Notes: a model not told the origin generated them from the letters alone. Positions 1 to 7,230 are shown, numbered from the stretch's first letter. The stretch is DNA of 8,093 nucleotides from Candidatus Melainabacteria bacterium (GCA_016209785.1 JACQVM010000293.1:1-8093); one strand, 5' to 3'. Numbers and translations: made by a program.

Positions 1-1
1 C

Positions 2-826
2 AAGAACCCAGGGCTCGAGGCTGGTCGTCAAAGCTTAGCTAAGTCCATCCAGCACGCAACAGCAGACAAGCATAGGTTGGCCACAGAGACACTTTTTAAC
101 CAAAACCTAAAGCGTGAAGCCCTCGCTGAAATTAGTCAGGCTGTGATGCTGGAGCCTAGAAACGCTAAATTCCAGTTCTTGCTTGGTGAATGCCTCGAGG
201 CTAACGGCGACTATCAAGGAGCACATCGAGCATATCTTACTTGTGTTCTTATTGATCCTGAAAACAACAAAGAAGCTGCAGCACGCATGCGTCAGATGCA
301 GGCAGGTCCACCAATTGTGGTAACTCCACTGGCTGGCAATACTGCCAGTGTAAGACAAACCCTGCTTGGCTCCCAGACAGAACTTAACTTGCCACAGAAA
401 AACATGTACGAAGTTGGACAAGCCAACGAGCTTTCTGTTGCCCTGCCACCCAGTGTGCCCGTTGAGCCTGCAGGTACTGAAGAGCAAAAGGCAACAGCGC
501 CAGACAATAATCTTCTATCCAGAGCAAGACATGCTGAGGCTCAAAAAGATTACGCAAGTGCAATTAGCTTCTTAAGACAGCTCTTGACCTCCGATTTGCA
601 GAGTGCAGAAGTACACCATCGCCTGGCAGTAAATTTGCTGACGACAGGCGAGATAACTGAAGCACTCACCGAATTCCGCATTGCCAGCGCGTTAGAACCA
701 GCCAAGAAAGTCTACACTGACGACTTAGCCAGAGCACTGTCCATCCACAAAAGATCCATTGCAAACAACTCTCAAGCTCTTGATTTACCGGCAACAAATG
801 GACTAGTTGAGGAAGCAAACAGATGA
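2..826 (+). CDS. TPR-repeat protein, 5' end outside the window
   Basis: The reading frame is open from base 2 with no stop, so this is the C-terminal part (274 codons) of a longer protein. A TTG at 77 is in frame, but TPR-like helix sequence continues upstream of it, so I do not take it as the start. Two tetratricopeptide pairs are visible. One covers about 80-280 (motifs ending LEPRN and IDPEN) and another about 520-715 (ending near LEPAK), with a Pro/Thr/Ala-rich linker of about 75 residues between them. TPR domains are helical hairpin scaffolds for protein-protein contacts. No enzyme motif, signal peptide or membrane segment is seen in the visible part. Its stop codon overlaps the start of the RNA polymerase beta gene (ATGA, 823-826), which implies coupled translation and perhaps a shared complex. 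The TPR fold is fairly sure; the partner and role are unknown. Confidence 0.8.
   Translation, partial: KNPGLEAGRQSLAKSIQHATADKHRLATETLFNQNLKREALAEISQAVMLEPRNAKFQFLLGECLEANGDYQGAHRAYLTCVLIDPENNKEAAARMRQMQAGPPIVVTPLAGNTASVRQTLLGSQTELNLPQKNMYEVGQANELSVALPPSVPVEPAGTEEQKATAPDNNLLSRARHAEAQKDYASAISFLRQLLTSDLQSAEVHHRLAVNLLTTGEITEALTEFRIASALEPAKKVYTDDLARALSIHKRSIANNSQALDLPATNGLVEEANR
809..815 (+). promoter_or_regulatory. Ribosome binding site of the beta-subunit gene
   Basis: GAGGAAG lies 7 bases before the ATG at 823 and inside the end of the TPR gene. It supports 823 as the true start and translation coupled to the upstream gene. Confidence 0.7.
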
Positions 827-3800
827 CCTTTCATTTCCAGCCCCCAGATCTAGCTGAATTTCCCAGGCGCTCATATCGGCGGTTCCTGGAAGAAACGCTA
901 GGGAACCTGTTTGCTGAAATATCACCTATTGCCAGTGAGTTCAATCCTCGCTTTGAGCTGTCATTTGTTGGCCAAGATGGCAAAGTTCATTGGCGATTTG
1001 AAGATTACACTCACGATTCTGGCTACCCAACAACCTCAGAAGGAGCACGCAAGACCAACATGACGCATGCCCGGCGTCTTCTGATGGAAGTATGGTTACG
1101 CGATCTCCAGTCAGGTGAGCTACGCAAATCCTGTGCCTACATTGGTGACATGCCCGTCATTACTGACCGGGGCACCTTTGTAATTAACGGCTCAGAGCGT
1201 GTCGTCCTTGGTCAGCTTGTGCGAGCACCAGGGATTTACTTTCAAGCAGAAAACCAACTTTCATACAAAGCTCTTATGCTAGCTGAACTTGGTGCACCAA
1301 TAAGTTTTGAGCTTGCTCTAGAGCCTATTGGCAGTAGAACCAGTCGGGCCAAATGCCGCATTAAGTTACCCAAAAGAGGGTGGGTGGCAGCAACAACTGT
1401 GCTGGCCGCCATGGGAGTTGATCAGCAAGTAATTGAAAAGAGAATTGTGCCACTGCTCAATAAAAGCCGCATTGAATGGAGGCAAGTCACTCAGTCCGAA
1501 GCATTATCTGTCTTAGGTAGAGCATGGAAACCAGATGGAGGCGGTGGCGCTGGTGCTGGTACACAAGCTCTCAAAGAGATAACTGATAAACGTCGCTACA
1601 GCCTTGGAACCCTCGGACGCAGACGGGTCAACACCAAACTTAATCTAGATGGTGATTGCCTACAAGTATCACCTGAAGACGTTTTGTCCGCCGTTGACTA
1701 TCTCTTAGGGCTGCCTTTAGGAGTGGGTTGTGTCGACAACATCGACAGCCTAGAAAACCGCCATCTGCGTGGCGTGGGTGAAATCCTAACAAGGGCAGTA
1801 CGTCCAGCACTGGCACAAATGGCACGGTCAATTAGAACCCGGCTCGAGCTCCACGAAGAAGATGAAATTGGCAGCCCGACAGACTTTGTGGATTCACGTC
1901 CATTTGTTAACGCCATCAACAAGTTCTTTGCCGGCAATCCTTTGGTTCAATATCTAGATCAACAAAACCCGCTCTCGGAGCTCTCTCACCGCCGCCGCAT
2001 AACAGCCTTTGGACCTGGAGGCATTGATCCTAATGCTGCGCCTACAGAAATGCGCGATGTTCACCCCAGCCAAATTGGCCGTGTTTGTCTGGTGGAGTCA
2101 CCGGAAGGAAAAAACTGTGGGATGGTGGCATACCTAGCAACATACTGCCGCATCGACGATGACGGTTTTATGACCGTCCCCTACCGCCGTGTGGTCATGG
2201 GAACCGTAACAGATGAAATCCACTATATTGGTCCTGCCGATGATAAACGTTACACCTTAGCCCCTCCAGACACCAAGGTGGACAACGGCCAACTTGTAGG
2301 TCCACTAGTGACCTCTCGACGAGGCGAGACATTTCTTGCCGTTGCCCCCCACGAAGTAGACATGATTGGTATTGCACCACAAGGATTTATCTCTGTGGGC
2401 TCTGGACTCATTCCTTTCCTTGAGCATGACGATGCTAACCGTGCACTAATGGGTGGTGGCATGATGCGCCAAACACTGCCGCTTATCCACCCTGAAAAGC
2501 CACGTGTAGGAACAGGAATTGAAAAGGTGGTGGCTCGCTCTTCAGGACACGCAGTCATGTCCCGCCGTGCCGGCACAGTCACACGGGTTACTGGCAATGA
2601 GATAGTAGTGAAACAGGCTAGCGGTGAGCTGCGCACATATGTCTTGATTCGTTATGACCGAACCAACCAAAACACAGTCCTCGATCAGCGCCCGATTGTC
2701 AAAGTTGGCGATCGCGTAGAAGCAGGTCAAATCATTGCCGATGGTCCTGCTATTGATCATGGCGAACTGTCGCTCGGCCGAAATCTCCTAGTGGCATTCA
2801 TTCCTTGGCTAGGCTACAATTTTGAAGACGCAATAGTAGTGCGGCAAGGACTGGTTAAAGATCAAAAGCTCACCCACATTGAGATTGAAAAACACTCAAT
2901 CGGCGTTCACCAGACTTTACGTGGCCCAGAAATCCTCACACCAGAGCTGCCCAACGTAGCTAGCAAAGATTTAGAACACCTTGATGAGCGTGGCATTGCC
3001 AAGATTGGCAGCTACGTTAACCCTGGCGACATTCTTGTAGCCAAGTTGTCTCCCAAGGAACAGCGAGCGTTGTCCGCGGAAGAAGAGCTTTTGCAAGCTA
3101 TCTTTGGCAAGGTAGCAGAAGAAATGGCCGATACCAGTTTACGGGTGCCTCATGGATCCGGCGGGCGTGTCATTGACATTCGTATCTTCACCCCCGAGAC
3201 TACACCTGAGTTAAAAGCTGGCATGATCTGCGAAATTGAGGTCTTGATTGCCCGGTTGTGCCCTGTGGAAGTTGGTGACAAGCTTGCCGGTCGTCATGGC
3301 AACAAAGGTATTGTTTCCATCATTGTTCCTGATGAAGACATGCCATATCTGCCTGATGGCACACCAGTAGATCTTTGCCTTAATCCGTTGGGCGTCCCTA
3401 GCCGCATGAACGTGGGACAAGTATTTGACACACAGTTAGGCCTTTATTCGTCAATCTTGAACCGCTACTACCGCATCCACCAATTTGACGAGTCCATCTT
3501 GCCTGATGCATCCTACAACCTGGTCAAGGAAACCTTGGCTGAAGTACGCAGGACACCAGGATATGAGTGGCTAGGTCAAGATGGAAAGGTCACACTCTTT
3601 GATGGACGCACTGGCGAACAGTTTGATCGTCCAGTATTAGTTGGGCGACAGTACATGCTTAAACTTAATCAGCTTGTGCTCCACAAAATCAATGCCCGTT
3701 CAGGACTCGGTGGGCCATATGCTGCTGTCACTCAGCAACCTGTTGGTGGCAAAGCTAATCATGGTGGCCAACGCATGGGCGAAATGGAAGTATGGGCAAT

Positions 3801-4521
3801 CCAGGCTTATGGAGCTGCAAACACATTAAACGAAATGATGACCATCAAATCAGATGACATTCAAGGCCGCCACCAATCCTATACAGACATTGTCCAAGGC
3901 AAGAATATTTCCCCACCCGGTCGCACTGCAGCTTTTGATGGTCTTTGCTGTGAGATTAGAGGACTGGGGCTGGAGGTTACGCTCGGCAAGCTCGTTGACT
4001 CCTTTGAGCCAGTTGCAGATAAGACATGCAGCCACTCTAGCAAGAGTCTGGAAGAAGAATATGAAGTCTCTTCTGTCAACAAGCTAGAGAAAGATGGCGT
4101 AAAAATGTTGGAAATCCCTGCTGGCGATTATGTACCGGTACACTCTCCTGCCATCACTCCCATTATTACCTCGATATCAACAGGCAACAACGGCAAAGGA
4201 CACCAAGTCGAGATCCTAAACGAACCACTTGTCGACGACGTTGACAGTGAGACAAGTGATGATCTGGTGGAGGCCTTCATTGATCGCGAAACCAACGACA
4301 TTCTTTCACTGCCGCAAAACATCCTCAACACATCCCTTGCTGACAACAGTGCTGCTAATTGTGATGAAAAGGAAATGACAGACTTTCCCTCACTGTCCGA
4401 GCTCTCATCCTTAGCCAATGAGCTGCTTCAATTAGGCACTACCAGGACAACAGCACGTGAGGACAACCATGACACCACTCAATTACAAGTGGTCATTAAC
4501 CAAGAGGACCAAGACAACTAA
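823..4521 (+). CDS. rpoB: Divergent, orphan DNA-directed RNA polymerase beta subunit with acidic C-terminal tail
   Basis: The 1232-residue protein is homologous to bacterial RpoB along its length, and beta forms one side of the RNA polymerase active-site cleft. Landmarks in order: N-terminal protrusion with an ITDRGTFVINGSERV stretch (about 112-127); lobe (about 135-345) with a Gly/Ala run at 239-246; fork loop/rifampicin region 370-400; DDANRALMG 536-544 (R540 = E. coli R678); FED 667-669 (E. coli E813/D814); flap-tip helix 752-763; K820 and K828 (K1065, K1073); R861 (R1106); GGQRMGEMEVWA 981-992. Normal homology ends near 1055 and residues 1061-1232 form an acidic tail (about 35 D/E, 10 K/R). 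Anomalies: N957 replaces H1237, two residues are inserted after it, and several rifampicin-pocket residues differ. rplL and rpoC are absent from the flanks. The frame is intact, so it is not an obvious pseudogene. RpoB identity is near certain; its status as a second, accessory copy is inferred. Confidence 0.95.
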   Translation: MTFHFQPPDLAEFPRRSYRRFLEETLGNLFAEISPIASEFNPRFELSFVGQDGKVHWRFEDYTHDSGYPTTSEGARKTNMTHARRLLMEVWLRDLQSGELRKSCAYIGDMPVITDRGTFVINGSERVVLGQLVRAPGIYFQAENQLSYKALMLAELGAPISFELALEPIGSRTSRAKCRIKLPKRGWVAATTVLAAMGVDQQVIEKRIVPLLNKSRIEWRQVTQSEALSVLGRAWKPDGGGGAGAGTQALKEITDKRRYSLGTLGRRRVNTKLNLDGDCLQVSPEDVLSAVDYLLGLPLGVGCVDNIDSLENRHLRGVGEILTRAVRPALAQMARSIRTRLELHEEDEIGSPTDFVDSRPFVNAINKFFAGNPLVQYLDQQNPLSELSHRRRITAFGPGGIDPNAAPTEMRDVHPSQIGRVCLVESPEGKNCGMVAYLATYCRIDDDGFMTVPYRRVVMGTVTDEIHYIGPADDKRYTLAPPDTKVDNGQLVGPLVTSRRGETFLAVAPHEVDMIGIAPQGFISVGSGLIPFLEHDDANRALMGGGMMRQTLPLIHPEKPRVGTGIEKVVARSSGHAVMSRRAGTVTRVTGNEIVVKQASGELRTYVLIRYDRTNQNTVLDQRPIVKVGDRVEAGQIIADGPAIDHGELSLGRNLLVAFIPWLGYNFEDAIVVRQGLVKDQKLTHIEIEKHSIGVHQTLRGPEILTPELPNVASKDLEHLDERGIAKIGSYVNPGDILVAKLSPKEQRALSAEEELLQAIFGKVAEEMADTSLRVPHGSGGRVIDIRIFTPETTPELKAGMICEIEVLIARLCPVEVGDKLAGRHGNKGIVSIIVPDEDMPYLPDGTPVDLCLNPLGVPSRMNVGQVFDTQLGLYSSILNRYYRIHQFDESILPDASYNLVKETLAEVRRTPGYEWLGQDGKVTLFDGRTGEQFDRPVLVGRQYMLKLNQLVLHKINARSGLGGPYAAVTQQPVGGKANHGGQRMGEMEVWAIQAYGAANTLNEMMTIKSDDIQGRHQSYTDIVQGKNISPPGRTAAFDGLCCEIRGLGLEVTLGKLVDSFEPVADKTCSHSSKSLEEEYEVSSVNKLEKDGVKMLEIPAGDYVPVHSPAITPIITSISTGNNGKGHQVEILNEPLVDDVDSETSDDLVEAFIDRETNDILSLPQNILNTSLADNSAANCDEKEMTDFPSLSELSSLANELLQLGTTRTTAREDNHDTTQLQVVINQEDQDN

Positions 4522-4548
4522 GCACTAGGCGATCAAATAACAAAGACA

Positions 4549-5571
4549 ATGAGCACCAAAAACACAACGAAATTAATTGCCCTCATATGGCTAATGCTAT
4601 TAGCGGTGACAACAATCTTGCCACCAATAGCCAGTGCACAATTTGTCGAGGCCCTGCAATCAACAAACACACCTTCACCACCTCCTCCTGGTGATGGCCC
4701 CATTCCTCTGCCTGTTGAGTCAGGTGATGGTGGCCAGCCACTCCGACCTCCCTCTGGACAAGCCGATGACACCAACGGCAGCATGTTTCCTGCAGGCACT
4801 GGGTACGACAGAACAATTGTACGCATATATCGGCACACAGGAGGGGCCCAAGGCAAAGATCGTGGCAATCGTATTGTCCAAACCCTGAGGCCTGATCAGC
4901 TCTCTCAAGACCAAATCAACAAGATAAACACCATACTTGGCATCAATATGCTCTCTGGTGAACAAAGCATAGACATATCAGCAACTGACAGTCAAATTGA
5001 GCAGGTTCAGGCAGCATTGGCATCTTATCCACAGTATCAAATGATCAAGGCTCACAAAAGAATTAATCAAGACACACCAGGGACTGGTTATCCAAAAACT
5101 GGCCGGGACAGTCTCTTTAAGTTTAAAGTTCCACCGCCTGGGCAACAGAACTCAACTAAATACAACTCGCTGCCAACAGTTAAGAGTTTCTCGCGATATT
5201 TGGTCATTCTAGGAGTTGTCTCAGCCACCATCTGGATGGCCTTGGCAGCAACCTCAGTGGTCATGGGTCACCCTTATGGTGGCGCACGTGTGGTAAGCGC
5301 TGTAGCAGGATTAATGCTTTTGCTCATGGCCTACACGATTTGGAAAATTGTCCAGATGAACACGATCAATAGCTACGCATCTATACATGGTCAACCTGAC
5401 GTGTACAACACAGACACGCCTGCCGGCAATCAAGGTCGACCTCAACAAGCACAGGTTTCAGATGCTTACATACAACCATCTACAGTGCCCCTACCTCCAG
5501 AAAGTGTAAGACCAGGACCAGAGCGCTTTGGGGTACCGCTTGAACCGTTGGGTAATACAGGTAACAACTAA
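4549..5571 (+). CDS. Exported protein with two-helix membrane hairpin, unknown function
   Basis: The 340-residue protein matches no family I recognise. A signal peptide is clear: Lys at 4 and 8, a hydrophobic core at 9-24, and a likely cut after ASA at 28-30. A Pro/Gly-rich spacer follows at about 39-80, then a soluble segment of about 110 residues (85-195) with no catalytic motif. Two hydrophobic helices at about 217-239 and 248-268 are separated by a short GHPYGGAR loop. A Pro/Gln-rich, probably disordered tail runs from about 275 to the end. It starts 27 bases after the beta-subunit stop with only a weak AAAGA upstream, so it may depend on translation or transcription from upstream genes. 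A signal peptide plus a helix hairpin with a Gly-rich turn recalls type IV secretion VirB2-like subunits, but the protein is much longer and I see no sequence signature. Treat that as speculation. Confidence 0.75.
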   Translation: MSTKNTTKLIALIWLMLLAVTTILPPIASAQFVEALQSTNTPSPPPPGDGPIPLPVESGDGGQPLRPPSGQADDTNGSMFPAGTGYDRTIVRIYRHTGGAQGKDRGNRIVQTLRPDQLSQDQINKINTILGINMLSGEQSIDISATDSQIEQVQAALASYPQYQMIKAHKRINQDTPGTGYPKTGRDSLFKFKVPPPGQQNSTKYNSLPTVKSFSRYLVILGVVSATIWMALAATSVVMGHPYGGARVVSAVAGLMLLLMAYTIWKIVQMNTINSYASIHGQPDVYNTDTPAGNQGRPQQAQVSDAYIQPSTVPLPPESVRPGPERFGVPLEPLGNTGNN

Positions 5572-5611
5572 AAGCCTAGTTAACATGGGCAAACAACACA
5601 AGTTCAGTTGC

Positions 5612-5616
5612 AAGGA
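5612..5616 (+). promoter_or_regulatory. Ribosome binding site of the helical exported protein gene
   Basis: AAGGA lies 8 bases before the ATG at 5625. A nearer ATG at 5618 opens only a four-codon frame, so 5625 is the start. Confidence 0.6.
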
Positions 5617-5624
5617 AATGGACA

Positions 5625-6281
5625 ATGGATAGGACAAGATGGATCACGCAAAGCATCGCAATAACCCTAGGGGCACTTTGGCTTAGTGTGTCCCCAGGCT
5701 ATGCTTCCCCCACTCACGGTGACTATTTTGCTCGTGTTACCCAACCCAGCCCAGCAACCAAGCCAGGTAGATATAGAGCCTCATCAACAGCAACTACCCA
5801 AGAATCAGCATATGACACACCTGTCCAATGGTTTGAATCCTTCGATGAGTGCATTGCTAAGTACAAACCCAGTGCTGCCGACAAGGTCATCCTTAGCCGA
5901 CCCTTTAATCAAGAGGCCGAGCGCGTTGAACAATGGATTGAGGTTGCCACCAAGGTTGCACAAGCTTACCGCACTCTGGCAAAGATCGTCAAAGCAATGC
6001 CAGTCCCTAATACTTTTCAGGGAGTAAAAGAGTACAGGGATCTTACGACAGAATGGTACAACGATGCGGCTGAAGTTTATGAGGATTTGATACGTCCACG
6101 CCTCCCGTCGCAAACAATGGAAGAGCTGGAAGATGCCCTCAATCACATCAAACAACGCTCCGAGAGCCTATCTCAAACCAATAAGAACTTGAAAGCAATG
6201 GACTTAGGTCTAAGAAAGACCTACAAGGTTCATCTGGCACTCCACGAAGATGCTCTTCAAGAATACATCAGACGCAAATGA
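5625..6281 (+). CDS. Exported alpha-helical protein, unknown function
   Basis: The 218-residue protein belongs to no family I can name. It begins with a signal peptide: Arg at 3 and 5, a hydrophobic stretch at about 11-22, and a likely cut after GYA at 25-27. A polar, probably flexible segment follows to about residue 62. The rest, about 65-218, is rich in Glu, Lys, Ala and Leu with heptad-like spacing and few Gly or Pro, and is predicted to be a bundle of long helices or a coiled coil. No Cys pair, lipobox or enzyme motif is visible. The gene starts 53 bases after the membrane-hairpin protein gene and has a good ribosome site, so the two are probably co-expressed and may form an envelope assembly. 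An exported helical bundle next to a two-helix membrane protein is reminiscent of VirB5/VirB2-type pairs, but only in layout. Confidence 0.75.
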   Translation: MDRTRWITQSIAITLGALWLSVSPGYASPTHGDYFARVTQPSPATKPGRYRASSTATTQESAYDTPVQWFESFDECIAKYKPSAADKVILSRPFNQEAERVEQWIEVATKVAQAYRTLAKIVKAMPVPNTFQGVKEYRDLTTEWYNDAAEVYEDLIRPRLPSQTMEELEDALNHIKQRSESLSQTNKNLKAMDLGLRKTYKVHLALHEDALQEYIRRK

Positions 6282-6319
6282 AACACTTGTATGACTTCAC
6301 CCCCATCCCCTACACTGAC

Positions 6320-6324
6320 GAGGA
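6320..6324 (+). promoter_or_regulatory. Ribosome binding site deciding the start at 6333
   Basis: GAGGA lies 8 bases before the ATG at 6333. The earlier in-frame ATG at 6291 has no purine-rich site in front of it, and the residues between the two starts are Pro/Thr-rich and unlike the domain, so 6333 is preferred. Confidence 0.6.
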
Positions 6325-6332
6325 CACACCCC

Positions 6333-7127
6333 ATGGCTATCCAACTGAACGAACGAGATCATCTCATCTTCAAACTTATTGAAGAGCATCAAGTGCTATT
6401 GGAAAAGCACATATCCTGGTTTATTGCGAGCGATCAAAAACCTGTCCTAATCCGTGATCGCCTGCGAAAATTGTTTTATCTGGATTACTTGCTCTGCCAA
6501 CGCCACAAGGAAACGTTGCCATGGTGGACTACCCCGACCAAACCATTAGTTTACACCTTGTCACCCATGACACGCTCTCTTGTTGGTGCTGACGAAATTG
6601 ATCTTGACTTAAACAACGGCGCTATGCAGCGTCACCTGTTAGAGGTGGCCAACCTACGTATGCTCCTGCTAGTGGATGAAAGGGATGGTCTCATTAGCAA
6701 CTTTAGGTGGACAACCTGCACCGGGGAAATGGGTAGCTCTGAGCTTGTAGATGCTAAAGTGTCATTTGTTCGCAATGGTGTGGTCTTGCAAGTTGGAATC
6801 ATGAATCATCCTTCTATACAAGATGATGGTGTCATCAACAAAATTAAGTCATCTCTGGCCAAGCCCGACATTGAAATGGTATGGGTGATCTCTCGAGATG
6901 ATAGCCACCAACAAGAGCTGCAAAAAGGCATCCGTGCTATGACAGGCTCAGAATCTCCGCTTAATGGATGCCTAGCCTTTGCTACCCATCAAGAACTATA
7001 TAAATCTGGCATGGTTAGGACAGTTTGGCAAAACCTGCAAGCTAAGCCAGCGTGTATCTTCATAGAAAGCATCGAAGAAGCCAAGTCCTGTAGCTTCGCA
7101 ATCAGACCACAGATCGCCTCGGCATAA
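6333..7127 (+). CDS. Winged-helix protein resembling the replication-relaxation family
   Basis: The 264-residue protein has the layout of replication-relaxation family proteins (Replic_Relax type), which are often carried by plasmids and integrative elements and thought to bind DNA. Residues 7-55 look like a winged helix: an ERDHLIFKLIEEH first helix and an IRDRLRKLFYLDYLL recognition segment. A YTLSPMTRSLVG wing/strand follows at 74-85, then a QRHLLEVANLRMLL helix at 99-112. The C-terminal half has a VDAKVSF strand at 139-145 and a VVLQVGIMNH strand at 150-159. In relatives I remember, these carry a PD...E.D-like acidic pattern. Here the second strand has G and N where acidic residues are expected, so a nuclease-like site is probably degenerate. 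An upstream ATG at 6291 would add 14 residues. It closes the co-directional unit that includes the beta subunit. Family assignment is moderate, by pattern only. Confidence 0.6.
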   Translation: MAIQLNERDHLIFKLIEEHQVLLEKHISWFIASDQKPVLIRDRLRKLFYLDYLLCQRHKETLPWWTTPTKPLVYTLSPMTRSLVGADEIDLDLNNGAMQRHLLEVANLRMLLLVDERDGLISNFRWTTCTGEMGSSELVDAKVSFVRNGVVLQVGIMNHPSIQDDGVINKIKSSLAKPDIEMVWVISRDDSHQQELQKGIRAMTGSESPLNGCLAFATHQELYKSGMVRTVWQNLQAKPACIFIESIEEAKSCSFAIRPQIASA

Positions 7128-7190
7128 ACCGCTAATCACACTTCCATTATCGTAAATCAGACCACTTAACGGATGGGTATCAATGCCACC

Positions 7191-7228
7191 TCACAAGATA
7201 GTGTTCGGTGCCTTGTGAATCTGCAAGG
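7191..7228 (+). promoter_or_regulatory. Candidate leader with two mutually exclusive hairpins before the exporter gene
   Basis: TCACAAG (7191-7197) is the reverse complement of CTTGTGA (7212-7218), giving a 7-bp stem with a 14-base loop. CCTTG (7211-7215) can instead pair with CAAGG (7224-7228), which covers part of the AAGGAA ribosome site. The two pairings share bases 7212-7215 and cannot coexist. This could be a translational switch, but both stems are short and may be chance. Confidence 0.25.
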
Positions 7229-7230
7229 AA
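7225..7230 (+). promoter_or_regulatory. Ribosome binding site deciding the exporter start
   Basis: AAGGAA lies 7 bases before the ATG at 7238. This fixes the start there rather than at the in-frame GTG at 7208, which would add ten polar residues in front of the first membrane helix. Confidence 0.7.

Noticed and set aside
77..826. TTG at 77 as the start of the TPR gene
   Set aside because: The frame is open to the window edge and the upstream residues continue a helix-like sequence, so the gene is better read as truncated.
823..4521. Treating the beta gene as a jumbo-phage (non-virion) polymerase subunit
   Set aside because: It is one full-length chain with bacterial motifs, lobe, flap-tip helix and C-terminal clamp sequence; phage versions are split and far more divergent.
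107..4868. Long open frames on the - strand opposite the TPR, beta and membrane-protein genes
   Set aside because: They overlap strongly supported + strand genes, lack ribosome sites and domains, and have shadow-frame composition (Ser, Arg, Cys, Pro rich).
5567..5581. AACTA/TAGTT inverted repeat after the membrane-hairpin gene as a terminator
   Set aside because: Five weak pairs, no T run and no GC stem; it is probably chance, and the next gene reads in the same direction.
6291..6332. ATG at 6291 as the start of the winged-helix gene
   Set aside because: No ribosome site precedes it, and the 14 extra residues are Pro/Thr-rich; 6333 has GAGGA at good spacing.
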